A DNA stretch of 64,000 nt from Agriotes lineatus. Taxonomy: Eukaryota > Arthropoda > Insecta > Coleoptera > Elateridae. Shown here piece by piece: positions 1 to 10,969 of the stretch (its first letter is position 1; the number at the start of each line of letters is the position of its first letter). A program made the translations under genes and the position numbers. A model generated the notes under the pieces. That model saw only the letters and a program-made list of their open reading frames with translations, was not told where the DNA came from and did not search any database. The DNA lies in contig OW679203.1 in the NCBI GenBank assembly GCA_940337035.1, forward strand, positions 80,987,061 through 81,051,060. Reading direction: 5' to 3'.

Positions 1-1508
1 TTCAAAATCTTAAATCACAAGGCTTATGCAGGGTTGCTTTACAAAAGCCAATATTAAAAGTAATATTAACTTGGATGGTACGTGAGACCCATCCGCAATT
101 TGGAATCTAATCTTGGACAGTTTAAAATTAAACAGTGGTTTAATTAATTGGAAAAATCTGCCCTAAATAAGTAAGTTTTACATTATACTGAATTTATGTA
201 CTTAATCATGAAAAAATCTGATATTTTCCGAAACACTACTACACATTAAAAAGAATCCCAAATTGCAAGTCAGGTCAAAGTCCTATATCTTGGTACAAAT
301 AAAAAAAAAGAACGTATCAGGAGCCCTGTCGATAACCGTCAAAGGAACCAGATTTAATCGGTGGATTTGCTCTGCAATCCTAGACATGCAGGTATAGTTT
401 TGAAGATGGGGCCTCAAGAGTAATGTGACTTTAAAGCTCTTGCAGAAATGGAAACTCCATACGCACAAATCCAAGGTAAGCAGGTTGCGATAGCTTAAGG
501 ACAATTTACTTTCGCCCGTGCTAAGAAAGAGCTGAATTCCCCCGTACAAACAGAGCGTTGAAATGTTTTATCTCCGTATGCCAAAGTGGTGACATGTACT
601 TGCTGCAGTAAAAATCCAAACCATGTTTGATTTTGAAAAATCACCAAAAATGCTTTGTGCAAAAACTTGATCAGATTTCTTCGAAAGAATCCGTATCCCA
701 AAATAGATCTCTGAATGAAGGATGAAGTGAAAAACTCAAATTAAAGAAACATTAAATTTCACAAACGTAATTTACAAAGTATGCCTTCCTGTAGCAGCGC
801 ACAATGGCAAAATGGTCGAAAAATATAAGGAGTTAACCCAAGATTTTGAAAACCTTAAGAAATTTAGAATAGGTAACCAAAGCAGCTCTGTGCGTGGAGT
901 GAAACATAAACTACAGTAAACTATTTAGAAATACGTTCAATGTTTTGATCCCATACACCACACTTAGGTTTGCTATAAGATCTGTTAAAATAAATATAAC
1001 CAAAATATGCTGGTAAGTCTATTACAGTTATTTCTCGAAACAAAATCTTCTTTTGTCAACCTCGTCCACTGAATGATACACCATATCGATAACAGACGCG
1101 GCTAGGGCATAGTAAATACTATTCCTTCAACTATAACAGGTCTGCAGACAAATATGTGGCAGCCCCACTACCAAACTCAGATGAGTTTTCTGATAACCAG
1201 CTTTGCAGATGCAAGTTTCACCCTAAACTTGATTATCAAAGAAACAAAGAAGAGGAATAACCGGAGCGTCCAACTAAAGACGACATTTTGCATAAGGGAA
1301 ACAAAACTAACTGGAGCATAGAATATTGGCACGGCGTAAGAACCTAGTAAATGAGCCCAAGTCGTCAGATAAATGCTTAATTATAATATAGTTGTAATGG
1401 GTCTCAGTGAAATCAGATGGTAGCGGAGAATTTAAACTTGGGAATGGAAACAGCCTGCTATACCTTTCTAAGGCCCCGGGTGGTGTAGCTTGAAAAAGCG
1501 TCCACATA
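1..1508. other. AT-rich sequence, no recognised feature
   Basis: I see no domain, RNA or clear repeat here. The stretch about 300-720 is somewhat less AT-rich, but its short open frames (88 and 68 codons) overlap on the same strand in different frames and resemble nothing I know. It may be old transposon sequence or ordinary intergenic DNA. Confidence 0.4.
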
Positions 1509-1555
1509 CGATCAGTAGAGTTAAGCAACGCTCTTTCTGGTCAGAACTTGGATGG
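1509..1555 (+). repeat. 5S rRNA-derived fragment (5S SINE head or 5S pseudogene)
   Basis: The stretch reads CGATCA, then GTTAAGCAACG, then GGTCAGAACTTGGATGG. These blocks match, in order and spacing, the internal control region of animal 5S rRNA (box A and box C, the TFIIIA/TFIIIC contact region). The middle block and everything beyond GGATGG diverge, and no 5S 5' half with GCCTACGGCC-like sequence precedes it, so it is not a working 5S gene. A 5S-derived SINE (SINE3 type) or a retroposed 5S piece are the main readings. The sequence up to about 1735 ends in an A-rich run (1708-1731) that could be the SINE tail. Confidence 0.65.
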
Positions 1556-2079
1556 AAGTTTCAGGGCTACTTCTCTCGGCGCCTCGTGGTACGGCCGCCA
1601 CGGAAATAGTTGGTCCCGGATGTCATAACATCATGACAGTCGTTAGTCCCCATAAAATGTACAACAAAACCCCTATAATTGGTCTAACGGCTGTTGGCTG
1701 AGTAGAAAATAAAGTGAAATAAAAATAAAGATTAGACAAACTACAATGAAAGTGGTGTTAAAATCTTAACCAATAAACAGACTCGAAAGTAACTTATAAG
1801 AAGGCACCCAATATCAAACAGAATGCAAAATTTCGCACCAGAGTCAGAAATGTTTCTAATGTGCAATGCTACCCCCAAAGGAAACAAAAGCAACTAACTG
1901 TCAATACCATAAGCAATGGGGTAATGAAAATTATTGGTTAAAATGTGCACAAATATTTTTATTTAGTAATTGGTGGGACCTCCTTTTCACATAAAGATAC
2001 GCATAAAACCAAATATTCAAACAAATAATCAAATAGACGGAGCACCAGACATGATAAATGAAAATGGTATGACGACATC
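1556..2079. other. Possible 5S-SINE body and unassigned sequence
   Basis: A less AT-rich stretch with a GGCCGCCACGG block (about 1590-1602) follows the 5S piece and runs into an A-rich segment near 1708-1731. It could be the body and tail of a 5S-derived SINE. Nothing is recognised from 1735 to 2079. Confidence 0.3.
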
Positions 2080-2193
2080 GTAGATGGGGCAGCCAAGAAG
2101 CAACTGTACATGTACGAGATAAGCACGTAAATCTACTAACAAATAATGAAGAAGAAATCAGAAGGTGGAAAAAACATTACATCGGTGTAAATA
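2080..2193 (+). pseudogene. LINE ORF2 linker fragment
   Basis: One frame reads NLLTNNEEEIRRWKKHYIG, the shape of the segment between endonuclease and reverse transcriptase in many LINE ORF2 proteins (L-T-x-x-E-E-I-x-x-R-W-K-x-H/Y-F). The preceding frame is open for about 20 codons. No RT motif follows within the next kilobase, so this is an isolated scrap. It is too short to assign a clade. Confidence 0.4.
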
Positions 2194-3599
2194 AAAATGA
2201 ATGCTAATATCTCATTTAATATGTGTGTAATTTATGTATGTGTATTAGTCTTCATCTTAGATACAATATTTACGAAACTATTGCTTGTAAATGACATTAT
2301 ACATTTACGTATGTAATATTGGAAACTGTCCGCCTAACGTACACAAGATTTAAGTCCGTCCCCTTCTGAGAGGACTGAATTCTTGTTGGATACAGTGACT
2401 GGATTGCGGCCAATTTATGAAAATTGCCTCCTCTTGGAATGTACTACCGTGACATCACCATTTAAAAAATTTTCCTCGTAGGAATAGCAATAGAAGGACA
2501 GGCCAAGCTACCTGCTGAAAACTGTCTTATAATGATGTGGGTCAAATTTGGCGAACCAAGTTTCGCCCTGTTTATTTTTACTGTGAAGTAAATATCCAGT
2601 CGCGTTTTCAGGTCTTATAAGCGCTCCAAATACGTACACGAAGACAAAGGTAAGCCCACTTCGAACAGAGAGGATGTGTACTTCCAGAAGCTCAAAACCA
2701 GGTTGTGCATGGTGAGACTTGCTCAACACAATCTAAACTAATTACTTATCTTATTATTGTAGCAATAAACCTTTAATAACCACCTCTGCACGTCTCTACC
2801 ATTTTGAGTTTTATAAGAAAACACCTGCACTTTTAAAATAAGATCCCACCTATTTCTCACTGCAGCTAGTCGCACGCAAGTGTCTAATTTATTGCATGTC
2901 GTAAACGAGTTTTCAAGTGTAATATAAAAGTAATTTGGAAAAGTAATGTAATAAAGAAGCCAAAAACATGAAATGTAATGAAAGCCATGACAAGCAGACG
3001 AATTCATTGCTGCAACTTCGTTAACTAGCAGTGATGACTTATCTCGATTCGTATACAGCAATAGTGGATTCTTTTACAATTTCCCGATGTTTTACTATGT
3101 CTATCATCATAATTTGAATGTGGATAATTAAGCTTCTTGATTTTCATTTTATACTGTAACTGCTTGTGGAAGATATTATTATCGTTATCTATTGAATTTC
3201 CAGAGCAAAATTCAGTAATTTCGCACTATTGCAGAGTCACATGGCTGTGTGCGAACATCTATGCCAATGTGAAAATAAGGGTAGCTTTTAAAACTTTCTT
3301 TAACTTAGAAGACCACTAAAATGAAGACAATTTTAGAGTTTCATTGCGCTGAGATTGCATATGAAGTGCTAAGTATACCTATCCATAACAGTCTATTAAA
3401 TCTAAGAAACAACCTAATAACCTGCACTCAAACGTGTATTCAGTAACATATTATCGTCAGTACCAAGCAAGAAAGTGCTGTAAAAATATATGCTTTGATG
3501 TCATCCATCGTTTCGACCATGACAAGAGCATTAAGGTGGATTTGCTATCCATGGAATTGAACTACCCTGGTTGGGAATATTAAAGCGAGTTTGCTAGAG
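2194..3599. other. AT-rich sequence, no recognised feature
   Basis: Open frames of 60-107 codons occur (for example on the minus strand at 2738-3061), but they have no motif, low-complexity composition and no start context. I see nothing I can name. Confidence 0.35.
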
Positions 3600-3865
3600 C
3601 TGAGCAATAACTTATACTGAGGCTGTAATTGAAGTGTAAGCTGCCATGTCAGCTACTGATGAACAGTTTATTGCCTGCTGTTGTTTAGGGTTTTGCTGAT
3701 TTTTAACGTCGCGTCGTACCTGGTCAGATCGTTACATTCTGCTGTTGAATTATTATATCTATTATTTACTTTCCAGTTGAGTACACAATACCGCGTACAT
3801 CCATATACTAGCATAAATATTAAAATAGCTATTAATTCTCTGTTATATTTTAGGGCTACTGGAAT
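3600..3865 (+). repeat. Dispersed repeat, copy 1 (partner at 47.25-47.53 kb, inverted)
   Basis: About 260 bp aligns with the reverse complement of 47255-47525, including the shared block GTTACATTCTGCTGTT. Both copies keep an overlapping open frame containing the identical octapeptide VRSLHSAV, followed by similar residues (LLY..., TQYRVH against AQYCVH). It may therefore derive from a coding segment of a mobile element. I do not recognise the protein. The match is diverged, so the copies are old. Confidence 0.5.
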
Positions 3866-4469
3866 CGATTTTTAGCACCAATTGTTACTGTATTATTAAA
3901 TTACTCATCTACATTGCAAGTTTATTCTCTTCATTAATCACTATTTTTTTACTGAACTACGATATTAATTGTCAATCTCCTGCTTTAAATTTTATATTCT
4001 CCATATCTTCTTGGTAAGTACACTGCTTACGACGTTAGGTCTCTAATTGTTTTTATTGATTAATTGATTTTACATCTCCTTGGGTTTGCTTTGTAGTTAT
4101 TTCAGCTTTTGGGTGATTCGACAAAATAACAAAATAATACTGGAAATCGTTGCCGTAATAATCAGTTCCCGTCATCAAATTGCTTCAGCTCCGAATACCA
4201 TAAGTGTGACAACTTATCAAACGTAATTGATAAGGTAAAATCTTTACGTTTATATGTAGTTATAATAGTTATTACTTTTACGACGGCGGAGTAAAAGTAC
4301 TTCAAAACTTGATCAGCTTTAAATATTTTTGTCATGGCATTCTTCATTGTCAGGAACTGACGTAGACATGAAATGGTAATTTTTGAAATACGTTTTTACT
4401 ATCCTCGTCTAAAAGGCGAAGGAAGTATTGTAATCTCGAATAAAATCACCTGAGATTTCTTCAGATCCT
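3866..4469. other. AT-rich sequence, no recognised feature
   Basis: Long T-rich and A-rich runs; a 61-codon minus-strand frame has no motif. Nothing recognised. Confidence 0.35.
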
Positions 4470-4658
4470 CACGTTTCAGGGTCCATATATGATGAAAAAT
4501 AGGTTTTCTCAATTTTGTCTGTCTGTTTATCTGTCTGCCTGTTACCGGTATAACTCAAAAACCATTTTTTGGAGGAAGATGATATTTTGCATGCAGATTA
4601 TATGTCTACCTGGCATAAATCGAGAAAATTTCAGTCAAATATATTAATAAGGTTAAGG
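4470..4658 (-). repeat. Composite CAGA-tRNA-like repeat, copy A, CAGA end
   Basis: Read on the minus strand, this holds GCATGCAAAATATC, a short CAGA-like run (on the plus strand tctgtctgtttatctgtctg) and ATTGAGAAAACC. The same order occurs at 10.85-10.95 and 12.70-12.90 kb. Its other half appears at 5990-6350 in the same orientation, so this copy seems split by about 1.3 kb of other sequence. Confidence 0.6.
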
Positions 4659-5989
4659 CTCCACGTTGTGTTACCTACGAGTACATGTTTATAATTATAT
4701 TTTAAGTCAATTTAAATTGCCCTATTTATTTAATTTGGTTATTCAAAATTATTTTTCTGGCTAGCTCCTGAAAATGCACTTGACTGGAACTCAGACTGGA
4801 TTCCTTTTATCTAGATTGCTTATTCTGAAATTTGATATTCCGATTTGAATTATGACAATTCAAAAACTTCTGTCAAACGGTACGTCAAACCAACTTTGAA
4901 AATGTAATCACATTTGTTATATGACAATCTCAAATAGTAAGTACTTCCTTAATAATTAATTCACTTTTAATCTTTATTTTATGTCAGTTCTTGTTTAATA
5001 CCTAGACTCATTTACCTTTTATTTGAACTTATCACTCTCCTCTGCAGAAACCAACCCGTTCTACTCTGCTACTGATCACAACCGCTCTACTCAAAACCAC
5101 GGTGAAGACCTCCACTGACAACCAAATTGTCAAACTGCCCAGAATCGGGATCCGTATTAACCCAGGAAAAACTAGCTTGCCTCAGGAATCAACCCACACA
5201 GTTCCCTCACAGCATGAATCCAAACAGACTCCAGTAATAGTTGCTTCTCTTCAGTATTCAATCCAAACCACTCTCCTGAAGTACGCCACAGCTCAGCACC
5301 AAGAATCCCAACCAAGGACAAGACACCTGACCTCAATTTACAAGCCCCATAAACATGCTCACTCTGCCAACGACTTCCCTGCGACTCTCCTTCCGTGTAA
5401 ATATCTCGTCGTAATCCAACTTAATCGACGCACAATGTCAAATGTAATTCCACAATAAACTTAATTCACTATTTCTTTCTTTCTATTTTCTTCTGTAGAT
5501 TATCTTTGCTTTAGTTAAATATTCTCACCATATTCTTTGTCTTCCTCTATTTAGTATGCTCATCTTCTTATTTTTAACATTACCTTTTATTTCACCACGT
5601 GAATTTTCTATTAGCTGCAACCCTATTATACTCCAAATATGTTTAACTTTTCAAAAAGAGTTTATTTAATAATTTCTAGTTACAAAAATCAATTACATCT
5701 TTTCATTTTAAAATACCAATAATAAAAACAAACTCCTTAACTATATTGCTTATGTGCAATAGTCTATCGCAAAAAAGTATTTGTCATCATTTTCCAATCT
5801 CATATTTAGATATTAGGTACATTAAGTTAGAATTCTTCTGATTCTTAATCAGCCTCATATTATAAAATTATAAATTCTATTTTATTTCTTTACTAAATGC
5901 ATATTAATAATTTAAATACCCAATTCATATCCAAATTTATCTTTATAATTTTTAATTACTGTTCTTATACCTCTGTATCCATATCATAA
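4659..5989. other. Insert-like segment splitting composite repeat A
   Basis: Two halves of one composite repeat lie on either side of this block. The block contains a GC-richer segment with a 137-codon open frame (5048-5458) and otherwise AT-rich sequence. AATATA occurs at both junctions and could be a short target duplication, but it is too short and AT-rich to be convincing. I see no terminal inverted repeat, LTR or polymerase motif. Confidence 0.35.
5048..5458 (+). CDS. Unrecognised open frame, possible exon or relic
   Basis: The frame is open from a TGA at 5024 to TAA at 5456-5458, about 137 codons beyond 5048, although no ATG opens it. It starts just behind a pyrimidine-rich tract ending CTCTGCAG, a good 3' splice-site shape, so a terminal exon is possible. 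The product would be rich in Thr, Ser, Gln, His and Pro, with no domain I know and no hydrophobic segment. Composition is clearly less AT-rich than either flank. Other readings are a LINE ORF1 or gag relic, or chance. No upstream exon is visible. Confidence 0.22.
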   Translation, partial: KPTRSTLLLITTALLKTTVKTSTDNQIVKLPRIGIRINPGKTSLPQESTHTVPSQHESKQTPVIVASLQYSIQTTLLKYATAQHQESQPRTRHLTSIYKPHKHAHSANDFPATLLPCKYLVVIQLNRRTMSNVIPQ

Positions 5990-6350
5990 CAATATACAAA
6001 GCGAACATTTAAAAAAAATTGTTTATTTTTGCTTTAACCGAGAAACAGCTAAAAGTTATAGCACATAGCTTTGAGTTTACCCTCGACGAAATTGGGACCA
6101 AACAGATACAGGGTAGATGTTGTAGAACAAACAAAAGGAGTCCACGATAAATGCATTCTATTTAAGACAGCCGCATCAAGCAGGTGCGAGGGTTTTTTCG
6201 TAGCCAACTGCAACAAATGGGCGGTTTACTCGCGAGCTACTGCTAAACGTTGAAATCACATTTGCAGGCGCTGAAGTTCGAATCCCACAGCCGGTAATGT
6301 TTTTTTTTTAATTTGAAATTGATGTAATTCGCATTAACATTGAGTCGAAG
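5990..6350 (-). repeat. Composite CAGA-tRNA-like repeat, copy A, tRNA-like end
   Basis: This aligns with the reverse complement of 10479-10800: the shared tail TTTGAAATTGATGTAATT, the block GTTCGAATCCCACAGCCGG and the block CAGATACAGGGTAGATGTTG. On the plus strand AGTTCGAATCC (6275-6285) matches a pol III B box (GGTTCGANTCC). I see no convincing A box, so a tRNA-derived SINE head is likely but not proven. The 60-codon frame at 6071-6253 lies entirely in this repeat and is not a gene. Confidence 0.6.
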
Positions 6351-6689
6351 TATCACTTTTACTCCTAATAATATATTTTCCTTGTAGATTTAATTATTTA
6401 TGTGGCACAATTGCTTAGTAACCTACCCTTGAATAGATTAAAACCCAAGTTTTTGTACGACTTGTAATTTATAAGTATCGAAGCAATGGCCACTTGTGAT
6501 AGAACACTTTTTAATTTCTACCTAAGACGAGGTCGGTCCTTGATCCGGTATTATATGAATACAAATTGAAATTGCTAACTATTTGTTTGCATAATTAAAT
6601 GTAGGAGTTATAATGAGTTTAGCTTTTATAAGAGTCATGATTTGTAATTCACCACAAGCGTTTTTCTTCATTTTGTAATAGGTCGAGAG

Positions 6690-6800
6690 ACCTGTTTAAT
6701 CCAAGACTACTGCTACTCTTGCGACCCGGAGAGCCAGCTATCTCTCCAACATTTTAGTGGTCTCCCAGGTGGGCGTGTTATTTTTAGTTTGCTGCTCCTC
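6690..6800 (+). repeat. Possible LTR end / primer-binding-site relic
   Basis: The run ...TCTCTCCAACA|TTTTAGTGGTCTCCCAGGTGGGC resembles the junction between a retrotransposon LTR ending in CA and a primer-binding region with a GGTGGG block. I found no upstream LTR partner, no polyprotein and no target duplication, so this is only a hint. Confidence 0.2.
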
Positions 6801-9329
6801 GCTATTTTGTGCAGTTTGTTGTTAGGCATTCTTGTCACGTGTTTATTCCACCATCTACGGCGTCTTCTCGTCCATCTCCCTGTATTTCAACAATTATTTT
6901 TCTAGACAACTAAAAATAGCAACGTTCTTCAAACACTTAAACACAATTTTGGCCTGCGTTATTTCTTATTCCTTTTGCAATTAATATCTCTAAATACAAA
7001 AAATACAACGTATGACAAATATGTAATTATTTGTAGGCAACGCACTTCCAAAATCTCCAACAACACATTTTGACAAGAAATTATACGACTCATTAGTCAA
7101 TTTACTACTGGTAATTGCTATTCCAAGAAAATTGCTAACATTATAACCTTCAACTTCACACTTTACCAGGCAACAAACATACCTTGATCTACTACCGAAA
7201 GGAAGGATACGCTTGAAACTGCGTCGTTTGGTTTCATAATTATTTCATTTTTAATTGTGTTGCTTAATTATCTGCCAGCTTATCTTTCTGTTCTGGAAAC
7301 TACTGTCAGAATCCTTGGTAAATTTGCACCCAGCTTTGACATTGGCACTTGAAGATCTAAGGTAATAGCTTAATGAAAAAAATGTAGGTCGGCAAGTCTA
7401 GAATTTGATAAACCAGTTTTTATAGTCTTCATCAAATGCTAAGCTAATTAGCAGTGCGATTTTAATAAATTCCAAGAGTTTAATTATCGTCGTAATGTTT
7501 TTTGAGGACAACAAATTAATAAAGGCGGCGGTGACTATCTCAGCAGCCACTATTGTGATTGTAATCAAATTAGTTTTACGAAAAAATTAGAAAGAGGTAA
7601 AAAAATGTTGCTAATTTCAACCCCTTAATTCGTATGAACATTTTTAAAACATTTCATAAATAAGTCTGCCAATTTTCACTTTAATTCATTTTTCAGTTTT
7701 TCAGTAAAATTACAAAAACCCAAATTAATCCCTCTCTTTAGAAAGGTATAACTCAACACAGCATCTAAACGTAGTTTAATCCGAAAGAAAATTACTGTAA
7801 AAATAATTAAATAAATGAGTTGCATCACGCCATCAACTTTTCTCACAACTTTCGTCTATCAATTTTTTATACACCCGTAACGTTCGAAAGAATGCGCGAG
7901 GTTAGGATCCATACCTCCATCATATACGTCTAGAAGCGTGGAGGTTGGTGAAATATCGGAAACGTAAATGCCTTAAAGTGGCCGGAAATGTCGGTAATGG
8001 CCTTAATAACTCAGCTCGGCGAGCAGAAATTGTTTTCTCTTTCATTTGACGCCGGACAAAAAATGTAATTAAGTGAAATTTATAAGTAGTTAAAAGGCGG
8101 GATCATTATAAAACTTGGCCGAGTCGACCTACGCAGGCTGAAAAAATTGTAAAAACTGAAAGCTGCTAGAAAAACCGCAATTGCTCGGTTTGGTAGAGTG
8201 GCAAAAACTGAAATGTGATCGGGTTTGAAAGAAGGAATGAGATTTAAACTAGTACTATTGGAAATTGTTATTTGCACTTAAGTGAGGTATAAATAACGAG
8301 ATCTATTTGTTGGCGACCTTACAAACACACCAATTAGATAATTCACTTTTATGTATCACTATTTTGCATGTAAAGTTGTGACTGATTTTATGAATCAAAA
8401 TTGATATGAACATACGTTTCCAAAGTAGAGAGTTAAAAACTCCATATATTGAATAAATGTATTTTTCTTTCTCCCATATACTACACATTTAGAAATTCAA
8501 CAAGTGAGAACTTTTAACAAGGCATGGTCGTTTTACCTAGTTGATATATTTCTAGGATTCGCACAATCTCCTTGCTTCGGCAACCTTTTATAGTATGACT
8601 ATAACCTTTTGTCTTTATTTTGTCTATATTTTGATACCTTTAACAATTTGGTAGCCGCTAAACTCTCCAATACTCAAAATATAAAATACACCAACGATAA
8701 TAGCCTTAAACTTCAATATAAGCAAGGTAGCGAGCAGTAAATACCCAACTATTTCCGTAATCAATAGCGTTCGACAGGCTGGCTAAGCTACTCCGGATGA
8801 AAGGATGGGTGAGCTAAACTGATCAAAATCAAATATGGGCTCCACCAACTTGTTTATTCAATAACCCCCAAATCTAAGTTGTACGATTACTCGGTGAAAT
8901 AGTACACTCAACTTATATTGAATGAAAATATCTCAAAATTACATTTATCAACCGCAGCCTCTTTGATAAGCTATAACCTATTATAACAATAGCAAGACAT
9001 GCATCTACGCCGCGATCAAAGTGACGTTTATCTATTATGTATGCATGTGAATGAAGTGTATGCCGAAATAAGGTATTGAATTTTATGGTACTTACAAACA
9101 ATATTAAATTCGTGACGTGATCAACTAATTTTAAAAGAAGTTTGATCTTGTTTTAGGACATACTTAAGAAGAAATAAAATAAAAACTATTATAAATAATT
9201 TTCAGGAAAATACTTGCTTTATTACATGTAGATTGTCGCAAAAACTGACTGCTGTGTTTTGAAGATTATTTACCAGAAAATAGAAAACGTATTAAAGTGG
9301 GGTTTTATAAAAGTAATCACCAAAACCGT
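6801..9329. other. AT-rich sequence, no recognised feature
   Basis: Open frames of 60-65 codons on the minus strand (8080-8488, 8913-9101) carry no motif. I see no inverted repeats long enough to mark an element and nothing resembling an exon. Confidence 0.35.
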
Positions 9330-9561
9330 GCTAAAGCAATGCCACCCGAAGAACAAGTCCTCAGCTCTGCAGCGTGACGTTAGCATATGTAAGTCGAATT
9401 GGCCAATGATTTAGTTCACTTCGCCTAGAGCATTGAGATAAAATGCTAGATAAATCATTGACCAATTCGACCTACCTCTGCTGACGTAACGCCAGAAAGC
9501 TGAAGTCTGAAAGTAATAAATGAAAGCACAGAAATAATCATTCAGAAGGCATTGCTTTGGC
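9330..9561. mobile_element. Foldback MITE
   Basis: The outer ends GCTAAAGCAATGCC (9330-9343) and GGCATTGCTTTGGC (9548-9561) are inverted. So are the inner arms around GTCGAATTGG(C/T)CAATGATTTA and its complement (about 9392-9414 and 9447-9470). The whole 232 bp can fold into one long imperfect stem with a loop of roughly 35 bp. It has no coding capacity. The superfamily cannot be told, since I see no clear target duplication. Confidence 0.6.
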
Positions 9562-9879
9562 CATTTTAAAGTTAAACTGATAACACCACTTAGGGTACGA
9601 TAACCTTAAATATAAAATTACGTAACCTTCACTAGAAAGTTAGATCTACTCAGTAACAAATCTAGTTCACTTCCAAAAACCGTCAAATTTCTATGATTGA
9701 GCATGGTCCAAATCAGTCGTGAATGTCGTATACGTGTTTTTCTCTGAATACATTTTATAGATCATAAAATAAAACAACAAACTCAACAAAAGAAAATTTT
9801 TAGGAAGAATTAAGGGAATAGACGTTAATATAAGAGAACATTTTAGTCGCCGGTTTACCTGAACTAAAAATAAATGAGA
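9562..9879. other. AT-rich sequence, no recognised feature
   Basis: A 63-codon minus-strand frame ends here; nothing else is visible. Confidence 0.3.
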
Positions 9880-10380
9880 CAATCACGTCAGTAGCATGGA
9901 CGAGGACAGAATAATATAAAATCTAGAAATAGCAAACTTTAAAAAAGACGCTAAGACGTTGAAGAGAAATATGTGTAACAACAAGAATACAGCGAAACAG
10001 AATGGTACATAAAACTGTGAAGACTCCAGCCAGTGGCTGATATAAAAATCGAAGGAGAAATGATAAACCGCAGCTAATAAAATACGAAGAGATAGTATGT
10101 AAAATAAGAATAAAAGGGAAGAAACTGAAACCCAAAACGGTGACGGAACAAGGTAGTGCCGTAATATAAAGGATGAAGAAAAAAGAGAGTACAGAAAATT
10201 TGCAAGAAAAGGAAGGAAGGCTCTACAAGAGACCAAAAATAAAATTAACGATAAGAAGCAGAACGTAGAAAGTGTCCAAAACTGAAAAACTAAACTACAA
10301 AAAAGACACTAATAAAATGTGCAGAGATAGTATGGTAAAAAAATCTGTAAAGGGAAATTAGTCAGAACTTCCCTAGCAAG
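9880..10380 (+). repeat. Purine-rich degenerate repeat, block 1
   Basis: This strongly purine-rich stretch has internal repetition: CTAATAAAATACGAAGAGATAG near 10074 recurs as CTAATAAAATGTGCAGAGATAG near 10307, a period of about 233 bp. Pieces such as CCCAAAACGG and AAATTAACGATA recur at 13.2-13.45 kb. The 117- and 70-codon Phe/Leu/Ser-rich frames on the opposite strand follow from the purine bias and are not genes. Confidence 0.5.
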
Positions 10381-10478
10381 TGGACGTTACTGTCACACTA
10401 AACAATTTTAAAAATCAAAGAAAACTAGGGTTAAAAATATCTTCACCTTCGCAATAATACTGAAACAATAAAAGAAAA
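10381..10478. other. Short unassigned spacer
   Basis: AT-rich spacer between the purine-rich block and the composite repeat; nothing recognised. Confidence 0.3.
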
Positions 10479-10960
10479 CACTTGGTAATACAAATTACAT
10501 CAATTTTCAAATTAAAAAGCATTACCGGCTGTGAGATTCGAACTTGCAAATGCGATTTAAACTATTGGGGGTAGCCTGCAAGTTAAGCGCCTGTTCGCTG
10601 TACGGAAACCCTTTAGCATCGGTGAAATATGGCTGCCTTAAATACCATACGTATTTCTTGTTGACTTTTTTTTGTTTTTCACAACATTTACCCTGTATCT
10701 GTTGGATCCCATTATAGTCAAGGGTAAATCCTGCGATATGTGCAAATCATCACTTCTAGCTATTTTTCAGTTAAAGTAAAAATAAACCACATTTTTTGTT
10801 ATGCTCACCCTGTATATATTCGATCGAATTTTTCTCAAATTTGCGCCAGTAGGGCATATAAGCCGCATGCAAAATGTCGTTTTTCTCCAACAACTGGTTT
10901 CTAAGTTATATCAGATAGACCGACGGAATTGAGAAAACCCGTTTTTCGTCTTATAGGGAT
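10479..10960 (+). repeat. Composite CAGA-tRNA-like repeat, copy B
   Basis: The order is a tail (10479-10503), a tRNA-like end on the opposite strand (CCGGCTGTGAGATTCGAAC, 10507-10528, a B box in reverse), the block CACAACATTTACCCTGTATCTG, CACCCTGTATAT, GCATGCAAAATGTCG, then GGAATTGAGAAAAC. It matches copy A (inverted) and copy C. The CAGA run has shrunk to a short remnant (CAGATAGACCGAC). It is the most complete copy in the window and defines a unit of about 480 bp. Confidence 0.6.
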
Positions 10961-10969
10961 CTTTATCCC

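Noticed and set aside
6071..6253. 60-codon open frame
   Set aside because: It lies entirely in the composite repeat (tRNA-like end) and is not open in the other copies.
9883..10236. 117-codon Phe/Leu/Ser-rich minus-strand frame that looks membrane-like
   Set aside because: The purine bias of the plus strand creates it; the related block at 13.0-13.45 kb gives a similar frame without sequence conservation.
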